Origin: Hyphomicrobiales bacterium
GTDB lineage: Bacteria > Pseudomonadota > Alphaproteobacteria > Rhizobiales > OSC116
DNA length: 48,625 nucleotides
Assembly: GCA_002401855.1 (NCBI GenBank)
Contig: NVUH01000019.1
Coordinates: forward strand, 1-48,625
Reading direction: 5' to 3'
Program-made: the position numbers and the translations under genes
The notes under the pieces: generated by a model
Seen by the model: only the letters and a program-made list of their open reading frames with translations
Databases searched by the model: none
What the model was told of the DNA's origin: nothing
Shown here: positions 18,187 through 26,529 of the stretch, piece after piece
Layout of the letters: each line of letters opens with the position of its first letter
Position numbering within the stretch: position 1 is the first letter of the stretch

Positions 18187-18735
18187 CTAAAGAACTTCGC
18201 CACCGACTTCTCGGTTGCAGCCACAGTTAACGCCAGTTTGGATGGCATCTAGAATGCGCAATGTTTCTTCTGGGTTACGGCCAACTGATAGGGGGTTGAC
18301 GCTGATATGTTGAACGACATTTTCAGGATCTACGATGAATGTGGCGCGGAGGGCTACATTTGCGCCTGCATCGCGAATGCCGAGGGCATCCATGAATACG
18401 CCGCCATTGTCGGCAAAGCTCCATTGGTTTAATTTGTTAAGATCGGCATGATCGCGGCGCCAAGCTAGTTTGCAGAATTCATTGTCGGTAGAGCCGCCGA
18501 TGACGACGGCACCTCTGGCATCAAAATCGTCATTTAATGCGGCGAAAGCTACGATTTCAGTGGGGCATACGAAAGTAAAATCTTTCGGATAGAAATAGAT
18601 AACTTTCCATTTGCCTGCAAAGCTTGCATTGGTTAGTTCTTCAAAAGCGTCTTTGCCGCCTTCTTCTGGTAGGTTAAAGCCGGGTTTTACGCCTACAAGG
18701 CTGAATTCTGGTAATGTATCGCCAACGCCGATCAT
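18187..18735 (-). CDS. AhpC-type peroxiredoxin (alkyl hydroperoxide reductase subunit C family)
   Basis: The 182-residue thioredoxin-fold protein has the peroxidatic Cys in DFTFVCPTEIVAF. A further Cys lies in EFCKLAWRRDH, and two C-terminal cysteines in VNCGCNREVGG form a CxC-like resolving motif as in actinobacterial AhpC. WRRDHADLNKLNQWSFAD and VNPLSVGRNPEETLR are typical of the branch. It reduces hydrogen peroxide and organic peroxides in the cytoplasm; the electron donor is not encoded nearby. It is transcribed divergently from a TetR-type regulator 95 bp away, with an inverted repeat in the spacer. The ATG is preceded by GGAG. Confidence 0.9.
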   Translation of the reverse strand: MIGVGDTLPEFSLVGVKPGFNLPEEGGKDAFEELTNASFAGKWKVIYFYPKDFTFVCPTEIVAFAALNDDFDARGAVVIGGSTDNEFCKLAWRRDHADLNKLNQWSFADNGGVFMDALGIRDAGANVALRATFIVDPENVVQHISVNPLSVGRNPEETLRILDAIQTGVNCGCNREVGGEVL

Positions 18736-18775
18736 AATAATTCTCCGATAGAATGAGTTAGATTTATATGCTATT

Positions 18776-18813
18776 TGTAATTTGAATCGTTTGCAAATAC
18801 AATATAAATTACA
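18776..18813. promoter_or_regulatory. Candidate operator in the peroxiredoxin-TetR divergent spacer
   Basis: TGTAATTT (18776-18783) and AAATTACA (18806-18813) form a perfect 8-bp inverted repeat with 22 bp between, and a TTTGCAAA palindrome (18790-18797) lies almost at its centre. A symmetric site in a divergent spacer next to a TetR-family gene is the usual arrangement for autoregulation and control of the divergent gene. Direct binding is inference. Confidence 0.5.
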
Positions 18814-18830
18814 GCTATTCTAAAATAAGA

Positions 18831-19412
18831 ATGAATGGAAATATGGGCTATCATAAAGGTGATGTGAAACAAAATGCGGTGAATATTGCGTTTGCTATTG
18901 TGCAAGGTGAAGGCGGCAAAAAACTGACCATGCGGCATTTGGCGGATGAGATTGGCATTAGCCATACTGCGCTTTACAGGCATTATAAAAATAAAGATGC
19001 GGTTTTGCTGCAAGTGGCGACTAAAGGTTTTAAGCAGCTTATGTTGAAAATGGCGGCATGCTTAAAAGTACCAGATAAAGCCAGTGCTGAGCAGCTAAGT
19101 GATGCGTCTTTGGCCTATGTTGAATTTGCCATGCAACATGCTGAGATTTATCGGTTGATGAATGGTGGTTTTGTACAGAATGATGCGGCTAATGTGGAAT
19201 TATCGGCGCTTTCGAACCAGATGTTTGAGATTTTGAAAATTATTATTTTAAAGGGTCAGGCTGAAGGTGCGTTTAAGAAAGATGATGTTGACATGATGGG
19301 GTTTGCTTTGTGGTCGATGTTGCATGGGTATGTTGAATTGATTTTGCGGGGCCGGGAGCGGGATGACGCGGAAGCGGCTGTGCAACTTTTGATTTCGGCG
19401 GTTAAGGTTTAA
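18831..19412 (+). CDS. TetR/AcrR family transcriptional regulator
   Basis: The 193-residue protein has an N-terminal helix-turn-helix: KKLTMRHLADEIGISHTALYRHYKNKDAVLLQV at about residues 28-60, the classic TetR recognition helix with Tyr-x-His-x-x-x-K. The C-terminal half, with LMNGGFVQND and MLHGYVELILRGR, resembles the WHG ligand-binding type. It is divergent from the AhpC-type peroxiredoxin with a symmetric site in between, so it may repress itself and ahpC in response to an oxidant or toxic ligand. The start could also be the ATG four codons later, which has a GGAA nearby. A large repeat cluster begins within 10 bp of the stop. Confidence 0.88.
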   Translation: MNGNMGYHKGDVKQNAVNIAFAIVQGEGGKKLTMRHLADEIGISHTALYRHYKNKDAVLLQVATKGFKQLMLKMAACLKVPDKASAEQLSDASLAYVEFAMQHAEIYRLMNGGFVQNDAANVELSALSNQMFEILKIIILKGQAEGAFKKDDVDMMGFALWSMLHGYVELILRGRERDDAEAAVQLLISAVKV

Positions 19413-19419
19413 GTTTATA

Positions 19420-20084
19420 TTTGGCACTGCATATAGGTGGTGTCCTTGTCTAGGCTCTGGAAGTTTGCATTATGTTTGGCACTGCGTGCGTTCGCTCCGC
19501 TCTCTAGCTTAAGCCACTCAGCCGCTGGTCGGAGGCGGATTCGGCACCTCAATTAACTACATTACGCTTAGTAAGCTAGAGTTTGGTGAAGCTCCGAGTA
19601 TAGGTGGTGTCCTTGCTTAGGCTCTGGAAGTTTGCATTTTTGTTTGGCACTGCGTGCGTTCGCTCCGCTCTCTAGCTTAAGCCACTCAGCCGCTGGTCGG
19701 AGGCGGATTCGGCATCTCAATTAACTACATTACGCTTAGTAAGCTAGAGTTTGGTGACGCTCCGAATATAGGTGGTGTCCTTGCTTAGGCTCTGGAAGTT
19801 TGCTTTATGTTTGGCACTGCGTGCGTTCGCTCCGCTCTCTAGCTAAGCCACTCAGCCGCTGGTGGGACGCAGACACACCACCCAACCTTACCGCATTACG
19901 CTTAGTGAGCTAGAGTTTGGCGAAGCTCCGAGTATAGGTGCCAAACTGTTACTCATTGTGCTTTTCTAGGAAAAAAAGTCCGAACCCGTAGGGTGAGGCA
20001 AGGCCGACTGGCCGTCGCCGTTAGGCGTGGCAAGCAAACGGAGTTTGCGCACGCAGTGCTAATAGAGAGCGCAGCGAACCAAAA
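19420..20084 (+). repeat. Repeat family copy C with tandemly amplified head unit
   Basis: The locus contains head termini GCTCTGGAAGTTTGCAT at 19454 and 19621, and a one-base variant at 19789, each followed by the same head module, so the head half occurs three times. Only the last head continues into a tail, with hairpins CCC-GTA-GGG (19985-19993), GGCC-GACT-GGCC (20002-20013), GCC-GTTA-GGC (20017-20026), GCAAAC-GGA-GTTTGC (20034-20048) and GCAC-GCA-GTGC (20049-20059). The tail then decays into GAGAGCGCAGCGAACC, related to the reverse complement of the head. The cluster fills the convergent spacer between the TetR gene and msrA. Confidence 0.9.
19436..19938 (+). repeat. Three tandem units of 167-168 bp within copy C
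   Basis: GGTGGTGTCCTTG recurs at 19436, 19603 and 19771, giving periods of 167 and 168 bp. Units one and two are nearly identical. Unit three differs in one block: GGTGGGACGC followed by ACACCACC (19875-19882) replaces the GGTCGGAGGC and GGCACC block, matching the alternate type seen in copies A and E. This suggests tandem duplication plus exchange between two subtypes. Confidence 0.92.
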
Positions 20085-20102
20085 AAAACTAATTAATAAA
20101 AA

Positions 20103-20120
20103 GCCACCCCGAAGGGTGGC
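20103..20120 (-). terminator. Intrinsic terminator of msrB-msrA
   Basis: GCCACCC-CGAA-GGGTGGC forms a 7-bp stem with a stable tetraloop 6 bp past the msrA stop. A-rich sequence on the plus strand gives a T-rich tail on the minus strand (TTTTTATTAATTAG). Confidence 0.85.
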
Positions 20121-20126
20121 ATTTTA

Positions 20127-20732
20127 TTAATGACTAGCTAAGTTTCCCCAGACGGCTTTTAGGCGTCTGTCGCGGCCGCAGCCGCCGCGGTAATATTTGT
20201 AGCGTATGGGGTTTTTCTTGTAATAATCTTGGTGGTAATCTTCGGCAGGGTAGAAAGATACATAATTGGTTATGTCGGTTTTGAAGCTGCCATTGCCTTT
20301 GGCAAGTTTTTGGAAATCGGCTTTGCTGGCGTTTGCGGCTTGGCGCTCTTCGCTGTTTTTTGTCCAAATGGCGGTGGTATATTGGTGGCCTTTGTCACAA
20401 AATTGGCCTCTGGCATCGAACGGATCGATGTTAACCCAATAGGTTTTTAGCAAGGTGGCGTATGAAATGATGTCGGGGTCATAGGTTATTTGAACGGCTT
20501 CGACATGGTCGGTGCCGCCAGATGACACTTGGCCATAGTTGGCGGTGCTGGCTTTGCCTGCGGCATAGCCCGATGTGGTGGCGGTGACGCCTTTTAGCTT
20601 GTCGAACGGGCCTTCCATGCACCAGAAGCAACCACCTGCAAATACGGCTTTGGCGGTGGCAGCTTGCGGCGCTGAGACCATGAATGTGCTCATAATTAAG
20701 CTCATGGCTAATGCGGGAATGAATTTTTTCAT
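20127..20732 (-). CDS. msrA: Peptide methionine (S)-S-oxide reductase MsrA, exported
   Basis: The 201-residue protein carries an N-terminal signal peptide (KKFIPALAMSLIMSTFMVSA, then PQAATA). The MsrA catalytic motif GCFWCMEGPFDKL follows at residues 33-45, then the core DHVEAVQITYDPD and DQGRQF-like DARGQFCDKGHQYTTAIW. MsrA reduces the S epimer of methionine sulfoxide. Export implies repair of periplasmic proteins, needing an unidentified periplasmic reductant. It is 25 bp downstream of msrB on the same strand, with GGAAAC before the ATG and a terminator right after the stop. Confidence 0.93.
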   Translation of the reverse strand: MKKFIPALAMSLIMSTFMVSAPQAATAKAVFAGGCFWCMEGPFDKLKGVTATTSGYAAGKASTANYGQVSSGGTDHVEAVQITYDPDIISYATLLKTYWVNIDPFDARGQFCDKGHQYTTAIWTKNSEERQAANASKADFQKLAKGNGSFKTDITNYVSFYPAEDYHQDYYKKNPIRYKYYRGGCGRDRRLKAVWGNLASH

Positions 20733-20757
20733 ATTGTTTCCTTTAGTGAGTTTAAGC

Positions 20758-21252
20758 TTAAGCGGCTTTGAAAATTATTGATGCTGAATTTAAGCAATAA
20801 CGCAAACCTGTTGGCTCTGGGCCATCGTTAAACACATGGCCTTGATGGCCGCCACAGCGGGCGCAATGCACTTCGGTACGTGGCCAGATGAGTTTAAAGT
20901 CGCGTTCGGTTTCAACAAAGGCTTTGTCGATGGGTTGCCAGAAACTAGGCCAGCCTGTGCCGCTTTCGAATTTATGTTCGGAGCTATAGGCGGCTAGATC
21001 GCAACCTGCACAATGATAGGTGCCGACTTGCTTGTTTTTTTCCATGCTATTGCTATAAGCACGCTCGGTATCGGCATTGCGCATGATGTTATATTGAGCT
21101 TTGTTTAGACGTTGGCGCCATTGTTTGTCGCTCAACTGCCATTTATCGAAATTTTTAAGGCTGCTATTGCCTTCTGCATGGACGAAAAGCGGCGTGGCGG
21201 CCAAGGCGGCGCCGGTTAATAATGTATTGCGGATAAAATTACGTCTATTCAT
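20758..21252 (-). CDS. msrB: Peptide methionine (R)-S-oxide reductase MsrB with twin-arginine-type signal
   Basis: From the chosen start the protein has 164 residues. It opens with NRRNFIRNTLLTGAALAATP and a VHA cleavage site, a twin-arginine-like signal. The MsrB domain shows zinc-binding CAGC and CARC pairs, FESGTGWPSFWQP, GGHQGHVFNDGP and the catalytic Cys in RYCLNSASI. It reduces the R epimer of methionine sulfoxide. The frame is open to 21312, but AAGAGGA at 21261-21267 is placed for ATG 21252. With msrA it makes a two-gene exported repair operon. Confidence 0.92.
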   Translation of the reverse strand: MNRRNFIRNTLLTGAALAATPLFVHAEGNSSLKNFDKWQLSDKQWRQRLNKAQYNIMRNADTERAYSNSMEKNKQVGTYHCAGCDLAAYSSEHKFESGTGWPSFWQPIDKAFVETERDFKLIWPRTEVHCARCGGHQGHVFNDGPEPTGLRYCLNSASIIFKAA

Positions 21253-21353
21253 GGCATCTGTCCTCTTCAATTTGATTGAGTGTATATTATTTGCCATGGG
21301 TCGGTTTAGCAACTCACATGTAATAACAAGTCTGTGAGCGGTGGGGGAGAAAC

Positions 21354-21391
21354 GGAAAAACCCTAATCAAACAAATGATTAGGGTTTTTCC
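21354..21391 (-). terminator. Intrinsic terminator of pckA
   Basis: GAAAAACCCTAATCA, a short loop, then TGATTAGGGTTTTTC forms a long 15-bp stem about 20 bp past the pckA stop. The A/T runs are inside the stem so it can work in both directions. Confidence 0.9.
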
Positions 21392-21411
21392 TACGTATGA
21401 TTTACTTCGGT

Positions 21412-23037
21412 TCAACCCTTGGGGGCAACGGCTAAAACGGCGTCACTCACACGATCTTGATATTTCTCAAAATTATCGCGGAACATTTTGGCCAAAGCTT
21501 TTGCTTGATGGTCATAGGCGGTTTTGTCAGCCCATGTATCACGTGGGGTGAGCAATTTGCTGTCGACATTGGCGACTTCAATTGGCACTTGGAGGCCGAA
21601 ATTTTCATCAATGCGCATGTCGGCATCGTCTAAATCACCACTTAAAGCGGCATTTAGTAAAGCACGGGTGGCTTTGATGGGCATGCGATTGCCTGTGCCA
21701 TATGCGCCGCCTGTCCAGCCTGTATTGACCAACCAACATTTTACATCATGCTGTTTGATGAGCTTTTGCAACAAATTGCCATAGTCGCTTGGGTGACGAG
21801 ACATAAAAGGCGCGCCGAAGCAAGCGGAGAAGGTGGCTTGTGGTTCGGTGACGCCTTTTTCGGTGCCAGCCACTTTTGCTGTATAACCAGATAAGAAGTG
21901 ATACATGGCTTGCTCTGGGGAGAGGCGTGATAAAGGTGGCAACACACCAAAGGCATCGGCGGTGAGCATGATGATGTTTTTTGGCATGCCTGCTGTGCCG
22001 CTCTCATTGGCATTGGGAATGGCGCTGAGCGGGTAGGCTGAGCGGGTGTTTTCGGTCAATGAGCCATCATCTAAATCTAGCTCACGGGTGATGGGGTCCA
22101 TCACCACATTTTCGAGCACTGTGCCAAAAGATTGCGTGGTGGCGAAAATTTCTGGCTCTGCCTCTTCTGACAAGCGAATCACTTTGGCGTAACAGCCGCC
22201 TTCAAAGTTAAAGATGCCATTTTCTGACCAGCCATGTTCATCATCGCCGACCAAAATACGATCGGGGTTGGCGCTTAAGGTGGTTTTGCCAGTGCCAGAC
22301 AGACCAAAGAATATGGCGCTGCCTTCATCGCCAATATTGGCGCTGCAATGCATCGGCATGATGCCTTTGGCAGGCAGTAGGAAGTTAAGCATGGAGAAGA
22401 CGCTTTTTTTGGTCTCGCCAGCATAGCTTGTGCCGCCTATCAGCACTATTTTGCGGGTAAAATCGCAGGCAATGACGGTTTCGCTCTCGCAGCCATGACG
22501 CGCAGGATCTGCCTTAAAACTTGGCAGATTGATGATGGTCATTTCGGCTTCGAAGTTTTCGAGTTGCTCTGGTGTGCCTTCACGTAGGAGATGTTGGATG
22601 AAGAGCGCGTGCCATGCATATTCTGTAAAGATGCGCGTGGGGAGTGTGTTTTGCGGGTCAGCACCGCCAAATAAATCCTGGATAAAGAGGGTTTTGCCCC
22701 CATTTTCTGTAGATGAGCCATGGTTTAAAAAATCCTGATAAAGAGTGTCAAATTGTGCAGGTGTCATTGATTTATTGGCGTCCCACCAAACCGTATCTTC
22801 GGTTGTGGCATCGCGCACGATAAATTTATCAGAGGCACTACGGCCCGTATGTTTGCCCGTTTGGACAACCAAAGCACCGCCTTTTGCAACTTCGCCTTCG
22901 CCAAGTTGAACGGCCATTTGAAACAATTCGGCTGCCGAATTGTTTATATGCACATGTTTAAGATTTTTAAATCCAGTCGTCTCTTCTAGGTGGTCGCGAC
23001 TCAACTGGTCGTGAGCATACCTTTCTAGGATGTTCAT
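21412..23037 (-). CDS. pckA: Phosphoenolpyruvate carboxykinase (ATP)
   Basis: The 541-residue enzyme has [18 protein letters not shown] near the N-terminus and HCSANIG. The kinase P-loop is [15 protein letters not shown] (about residues 240-254), followed by LVGDDEHGW with the metal-binding Asp pair. Late motifs include [17 protein letters not shown]. It converts oxaloacetate and ATP to PEP and CO2 for gluconeogenesis. AAAGGAGA lies just before the ATG. It is divergent from chvI across about 410 bp, the arrangement known in rhizobia and their relatives. A symmetric site about 100 bp upstream may regulate it. Confidence 0.96.
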   Translation of the reverse strand: MNILERYAHDQLSRDHLEETTGFKNLKHVHINNSAAELFQMAVQLGEGEVAKGGALVVQTGKHTGRSASDKFIVRDATTEDTVWWDANKSMTPAQFDTLYQDFLNHGSSTENGGKTLFIQDLFGGADPQNTLPTRIFTEYAWHALFIQHLLREGTPEQLENFEAEMTIINLPSFKADPARHGCESETVIACDFTRKIVLIGGTSYAGETKKSVFSMLNFLLPAKGIMPMHCSANIGDEGSAIFFGLSGTGKTTLSANPDRILVGDDEHGWSENGIFNFEGGCYAKVIRLSEEAEPEIFATTQSFGTVLENVVMDPITRELDLDDGSLTENTRSAYPLSAIPNANESGTAGMPKNIIMLTADAFGVLPPLSRLSPEQAMYHFLSGYTAKVAGTEKGVTEPQATFSACFGAPFMSRHPSDYGNLLQKLIKQHDVKCWLVNTGWTGGAYGTGNRMPIKATRALLNAALSGDLDDADMRIDENFGLQVPIEVANVDSKLLTPRDTWADKTAYDHQAKALAKMFRDNFEKYQDRVSDAVLAVAPKG

Positions 23038-23445
23038 ATCCTGTCTCCTTTAATGAAATGGCCGTTAGCCATCCATTTTTTAGATCGGCCCTTAACCAAT
23101 CAATTTACGCCCATAGACAATTGATAAAAATAATACCAATTTGATATTGGTACTGTTTATATATTGCCCGTTAAATTTCTCCCGCCCAGGAGAAAATGTC
23201 TTATCAAGCATACTAATGCGAGTTAAAACACAAGTTACCATTAGGACAAGTTTTGAAAAAGTGCAATCGTAAAATGGGCTTAATGGTATTATATTGTGGG
23301 TATGATTTTACTGAAACGTTGCAGTAAATAAAATGAGCATAATTGACTAAAGTATGGGGGTAAAATGGTGTCTTGCATAAGTTGCCTTATTTTGTTCAAT
23401 TTTTGCGGTTATTGACATATACTGATTTAAAATGATGAGGAAAAT
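23038..23445. promoter_or_regulatory. pckA-chvI divergent intergenic region
   Basis: This 408-bp AT-rich spacer holds no credible gene and must contain both divergent promoters. The most obvious element is the inverted repeat at 23134-23152. No riboswitch or small RNA could be recognised. TTGACA occurs at 23412-23417 but no well-placed -10 follows, so I do not call a promoter there. Confidence 0.6.
23134..23152. promoter_or_regulatory. Perfect inverted repeat, candidate operator upstream of pckA
   Basis: TACCAAT-TTGAT-ATTGGTA is a perfect 7-bp inverted repeat with a 5-bp centre, about 97 bp upstream of the pckA start. It has the geometry of a dimeric regulator site; the regulator is unknown. 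It lacks a T tract, so a terminator is less likely. Confidence 0.45.
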
Positions 23446-24162
23446 ATGCCGAAAATTGCACTCGTTGATGACGATATGAACATCATCACATCTGTATCCA
23501 TTGCGCTCGAAGCCGAAGGGTTTGAAGTGGCCACATATAATAATGGCGCTGATGCGTTAGATGGGTTTACGCATAACAAGCCTGACATTGCGATATTTGA
23601 TATTAAAATGCCGCGTATGGATGGTATGGAATTGTTGCGCCGCGTGCGCCAGAATGATCAATTTCCAGTTATTTTCTTAACCTCTAAAGATGATGAGATT
23701 GACGAGTTATTTGGGCTTAAAATGGGCGCTGATGATTATATCACCAAGCCATTTTCGCATCGTTTGGTGATTGAGCGAATTAAAACCATTATGCGCCGCA
23801 CCGCTGCGCGTGAAGTGAGTAAAACTGCCGGCACAGACGTTGCGACGGCGAGTGACAATATATTAGAGCAAGGCCTGTTGCATATGGACCGCGAGCGCCA
23901 CGAAGTTTTGTGGGCTGAAAAACAAGTGGTTTTGACGGTGACTGAGTTTTTGATTTTGGAATCATTAGCTCTGCGCCCTGGCATTGTGAAAAGCCGCGAT
24001 AGCTTGATGGACGCAGCTTATGATGAGCAAATTTATGTGGATGACCGCACTATTGATAGCCATATAAAACGCTTGCGCAAGAAATTTAAAATGGTTGATG
24101 ATGATTTTGACAATATTGAAACGCTTTATGGCGTTGGCTATCGTTATAAAACTGGATCCTAA
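23446..24162 (+). CDS. chvI: Two-component response regulator ChvI
   Basis: The 238-residue OmpR-type regulator has a receiver domain with acidic residues at 8-10 (VDDDMN), the phospho-acceptor Asp52 in [11 protein letters not shown], and the conserved Thr and Lys in FLTSKDD and DDYITKPF. The C-terminal winged helix ends in [16 protein letters not shown] and YGVGYRYK. Its partner sensor gene starts 2 bp after the stop. In rhizobia ChvI controls envelope, exopolysaccharide, acid and nutrient responses. Position next to pckA and upstream of chvG-hprK supports the name strongly. Confidence 0.93.
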   Translation: MPKIALVDDDMNIITSVSIALEAEGFEVATYNNGADALDGFTHNKPDIAIFDIKMPRMDGMELLRRVRQNDQFPVIFLTSKDDEIDELFGLKMGADDYITKPFSHRLVIERIKTIMRRTAAREVSKTAGTDVATASDNILEQGLLHMDRERHEVLWAEKQVVLTVTEFLILESLALRPGIVKSRDSLMDAAYDEQIYVDDRTIDSHIKRLRKKFKMVDDDFDNIETLYGVGYRYKTGS

Positions 24163-24164
24163 CC

Positions 24165-25982
24165 GTGGCACAAGATGCTGAAAAATCGAATGTAAAGCCT
24201 ACAAGATCGACTTTGAAGTCGGTCTTGTTTGGGTTTTTTAAGCGCGATTTTCGCAAGTTTAGATTTTTTGGTTTTCGCTCTATTTATGGCCGCATCATTG
24301 TGATGAATGTGGTGGCTTTGGCGATTTTGCTATCGGGCATTTTATATCTTGATCAAACCAAAGAGGGCTTGATTGACGCTAAATTGGAAAGCCTGATTAC
24401 CCAGAGTGTGGTGATTGCGGGGGCGTTGAGTGCCAGTGCCAGTGAAGAGGATTTTGGTGAATTTGATTTTAGCATTGATGAATTGCTTGAAGACAATGCT
24501 GATATCGACATTAGCCAAGATGATGTTTATTCGACCATTAGCGTGCCGATTGACCCTGAAGATGCCGCAGAAATATTACGCCATTCATTGTTAAAGAAAA
24601 AAACCCGCGCGCGAATATTTGATGCCGAAGGGGTTTTATTGCTTGATTCGCGCTCACTTTATGCGGGTGGTGATATTTTGCAAAGGGAGTTGGCGCCGTT
24701 GGGCGAAACTAACAATGCATGGTATGAAGAGTTGTGGAATTGGGTGAAATTGGGCTATTTGCGCCGTGATTTGGCGCTTTATAAAGAATATTCGGGCGAG
24801 AATGGCCGTAAATATTCGGAAGTGGCAACCGCGTTAAACGGTGAAGCCGGTACCAATGTGCGGGTTGATGAAAATGGCAATTTGGTATTGTCTGTAGCGG
24901 TGCCGATACAGAAATTGCGCTCGGTTTTGGGTATTTTGTTTTTATCTACTAAAGGCAGTGACATTGAGGCTATGGTGGCGACCGAGCAGGTTAATCTGTT
25001 TAAATTATTTGCCATTGCGGCGGTGGTGATCATTGTGCTTTCGTTCTTTTTGGCGCAAACCATTGCTTTGCCGATTCGCAGTTTGGCCAATGCGGCGGAA
25101 GAGGTTGGCAAGGACATTGCTAATGCTGATTTAATTCCTGATTATTCGCACCGGCGTGATGAGATTGGACATTTGTCTGGCTCTTTGGGCAAAATGACTG
25201 AAGCTTTGTTTAGCCGCATTGAGGCGATTGAACGGTTTGCGGCCGATGTTTCGCACGAGCTTAAAAACCCGCTGACTAGTTTGCGCAGTGCGGTTGAAAC
25301 TCTGCCTATTGCCAAAAGCGATGAGAATAAAAAGCGATTGATGGAGATTATCTTACAAGATGTGCAGCGACTTGATCGGTTGATTACTGACATTAGTGAT
25401 GCCTCGCGCTTGGATGCCGAATTGGCGCGTGAAGAAAAAGAAGAGGTGGATTTACGGGCTTTGCTGGAGACTTTGGTGTTGATTGCCAATGAGACCAAAC
25501 GGGATGGAGAGGCGCAGATTTTGCTAGATATTGCAGAGCCAACTGGCGATGTATATGAGGGCGATGCAGCATTTTTAATTGCTGGGCATAACATTCGGTT
25601 GGGCCAAGTGGTGCAAAATATCATTGGCAACGCCCGCTCGTTTGCGCCTAAAAATAGTGAGATTGATGTGATTATGCGGCGCATGGGTGGGCATATTTAT
25701 ATTGATATTTTAGATGAAGGTGCGGGCATTCAAGCTGAGGATTTTGAGCGGATATTTGAGCGGTTTTACACTGACCGACAGCATATGATGGATGTTGACC
25801 CTGATAAATATATAAAACAAGATTTTGGCGATAATTCGGGGCTTGGCTTGTCAATTTGCAAACAGATTATCGAAGCGCATCAAGGCACTATATCTGCCGA
25901 GAATATTGTGGTAAATGATCAGATATTGGGCGCGAAGTTTTCGATTAAATTGCCTGTTGGATCTGTGGCGAAAGCAAATTAA
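24165..25982 (+). CDS. chvG: Sensor histidine kinase ChvG (ExoS)
   Basis: The 605-residue membrane kinase starts at a GTG 2 bp after chvI. A basic cytoplasmic leader precedes a first membrane segment (about 44-62), a periplasmic domain of some 215 residues rich in Asp and Glu near its start, and a second segment (about 280-303) running into a HAMP-like region. The kinase core has the phospho-His364 in FAADVSHELKNPLTSL, an N box with VVQNIIGNARSFAPKN, and DEGAGIQAEDFERIFERFY and GLGLSICKQIIEAHQG for ATP binding. It senses a periplasmic signal and phosphorylates ChvI. Its stop overlaps the hprK start by one base. Confidence 0.93.
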   Translation: MAQDAEKSNVKPTRSTLKSVLFGFFKRDFRKFRFFGFRSIYGRIIVMNVVALAILLSGILYLDQTKEGLIDAKLESLITQSVVIAGALSASASEEDFGEFDFSIDELLEDNADIDISQDDVYSTISVPIDPEDAAEILRHSLLKKKTRARIFDAEGVLLLDSRSLYAGGDILQRELAPLGETNNAWYEELWNWVKLGYLRRDLALYKEYSGENGRKYSEVATALNGEAGTNVRVDENGNLVLSVAVPIQKLRSVLGILFLSTKGSDIEAMVATEQVNLFKLFAIAAVVIIVLSFFLAQTIALPIRSLANAAEEVGKDIANADLIPDYSHRRDEIGHLSGSLGKMTEALFSRIEAIERFAADVSHELKNPLTSLRSAVETLPIAKSDENKKRLMEIILQDVQRLDRLITDISDASRLDAELAREEKEEVDLRALLETLVLIANETKRDGEAQILLDIAEPTGDVYEGDAAFLIAGHNIRLGQVVQNIIGNARSFAPKNSEIDVIMRRMGGHIYIDILDEGAGIQAEDFERIFERFYTDRQHMMDVDPDKYIKQDFGDNSGLGLSICKQIIEAHQGTISAENIVVNDQILGAKFSIKLPVGSVAKAN

Positions 25983-26497
25983 TGTCTAACGAAATAGTTG
26001 AAGATAAAAGCGGCACTGGTCATCTTATGCATGCCACTAGTATTTTTTTGGATGGGCTTGGCATTTTAATTGGCGGGCCATCTGGCATTGGAAAATCGGC
26101 TTTGGCCTTGGATTTGCTTAATGATGCTCATGGGTTTGACAATGTATTGCTCAATAGCGGCGGCAGCTTGCTGGTGGCGGATGACCAAACCCATATTGGG
26201 CGCGATGAGCGTGGGGAGAGCGTCAAATTAGTGGCGCGTTGCCCGAAAAATATTGAAGGCATGCTCGAAGTGCGCGGGCTTGGTATTATAAAAGTGCCTC
26301 ATAAGTCGCCTGCGCCGATTGATTTATATGTTGAGATTGTGGATGATTTGCCTGAACGTATGCCTGAAGTTGAGGATCAGTATCGGTATATATTGGAGGT
26401 TAAGCTGGCGTATATACAGATACATAAGGATGATGGGTTGGCGAAAGCGCGGGTTCGGGCTGCGCTTTATGCGCATACGCGAGGGAAGCTCTTGTAA
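25982..26497 (+). CDS. hprK: HPr kinase/phosphorylase, short alphaproteobacterial form
   Basis: The 171-residue protein is only the catalytic half of the Gram-positive enzyme (about 310 residues). Near residues 31-40 the P-loop GGPSGIGKSALALDLL is clear. VADDQTHIGRDERGESVKL and VRGLGIIKV match the catalytic and HprK signature loops. It phosphorylates HPr on Ser46. The cognate HPr gene lies about 1 kb downstream and does carry Ser46. The start overlaps the chvG stop (TAATG), so the kinase is coupled to the ChvG-ChvI operon. Repeat copy D follows about 60 bp after its stop and separates it from the PTS genes. Confidence 0.92.
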   Translation: MSNEIVEDKSGTGHLMHATSIFLDGLGILIGGPSGIGKSALALDLLNDAHGFDNVLLNSGGSLLVADDQTHIGRDERGESVKLVARCPKNIEGMLEVRGLGIIKVPHKSPAPIDLYVEIVDDLPERMPEVEDQYRYILEVKLAYIQIHKDDGLAKARVRAALYAHTRGKLL

Positions 26498-26529
26498 GTT
26501 GATGCTTGGTGCTGACTGGTTTGGGCTGT

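Noticed and set aside
19436..19938. Tandem array considered as CRISPR or satellite with spacers
   Set aside because: Units are 167-168 bp and similar throughout, with no short repeat-spacer alternation and no cas genes.
23412..23433. TTGACA with TAAAAT as chvI promoter
   Set aside because: The spacing is only about 10 bp, too short for sigma-70 recognition.
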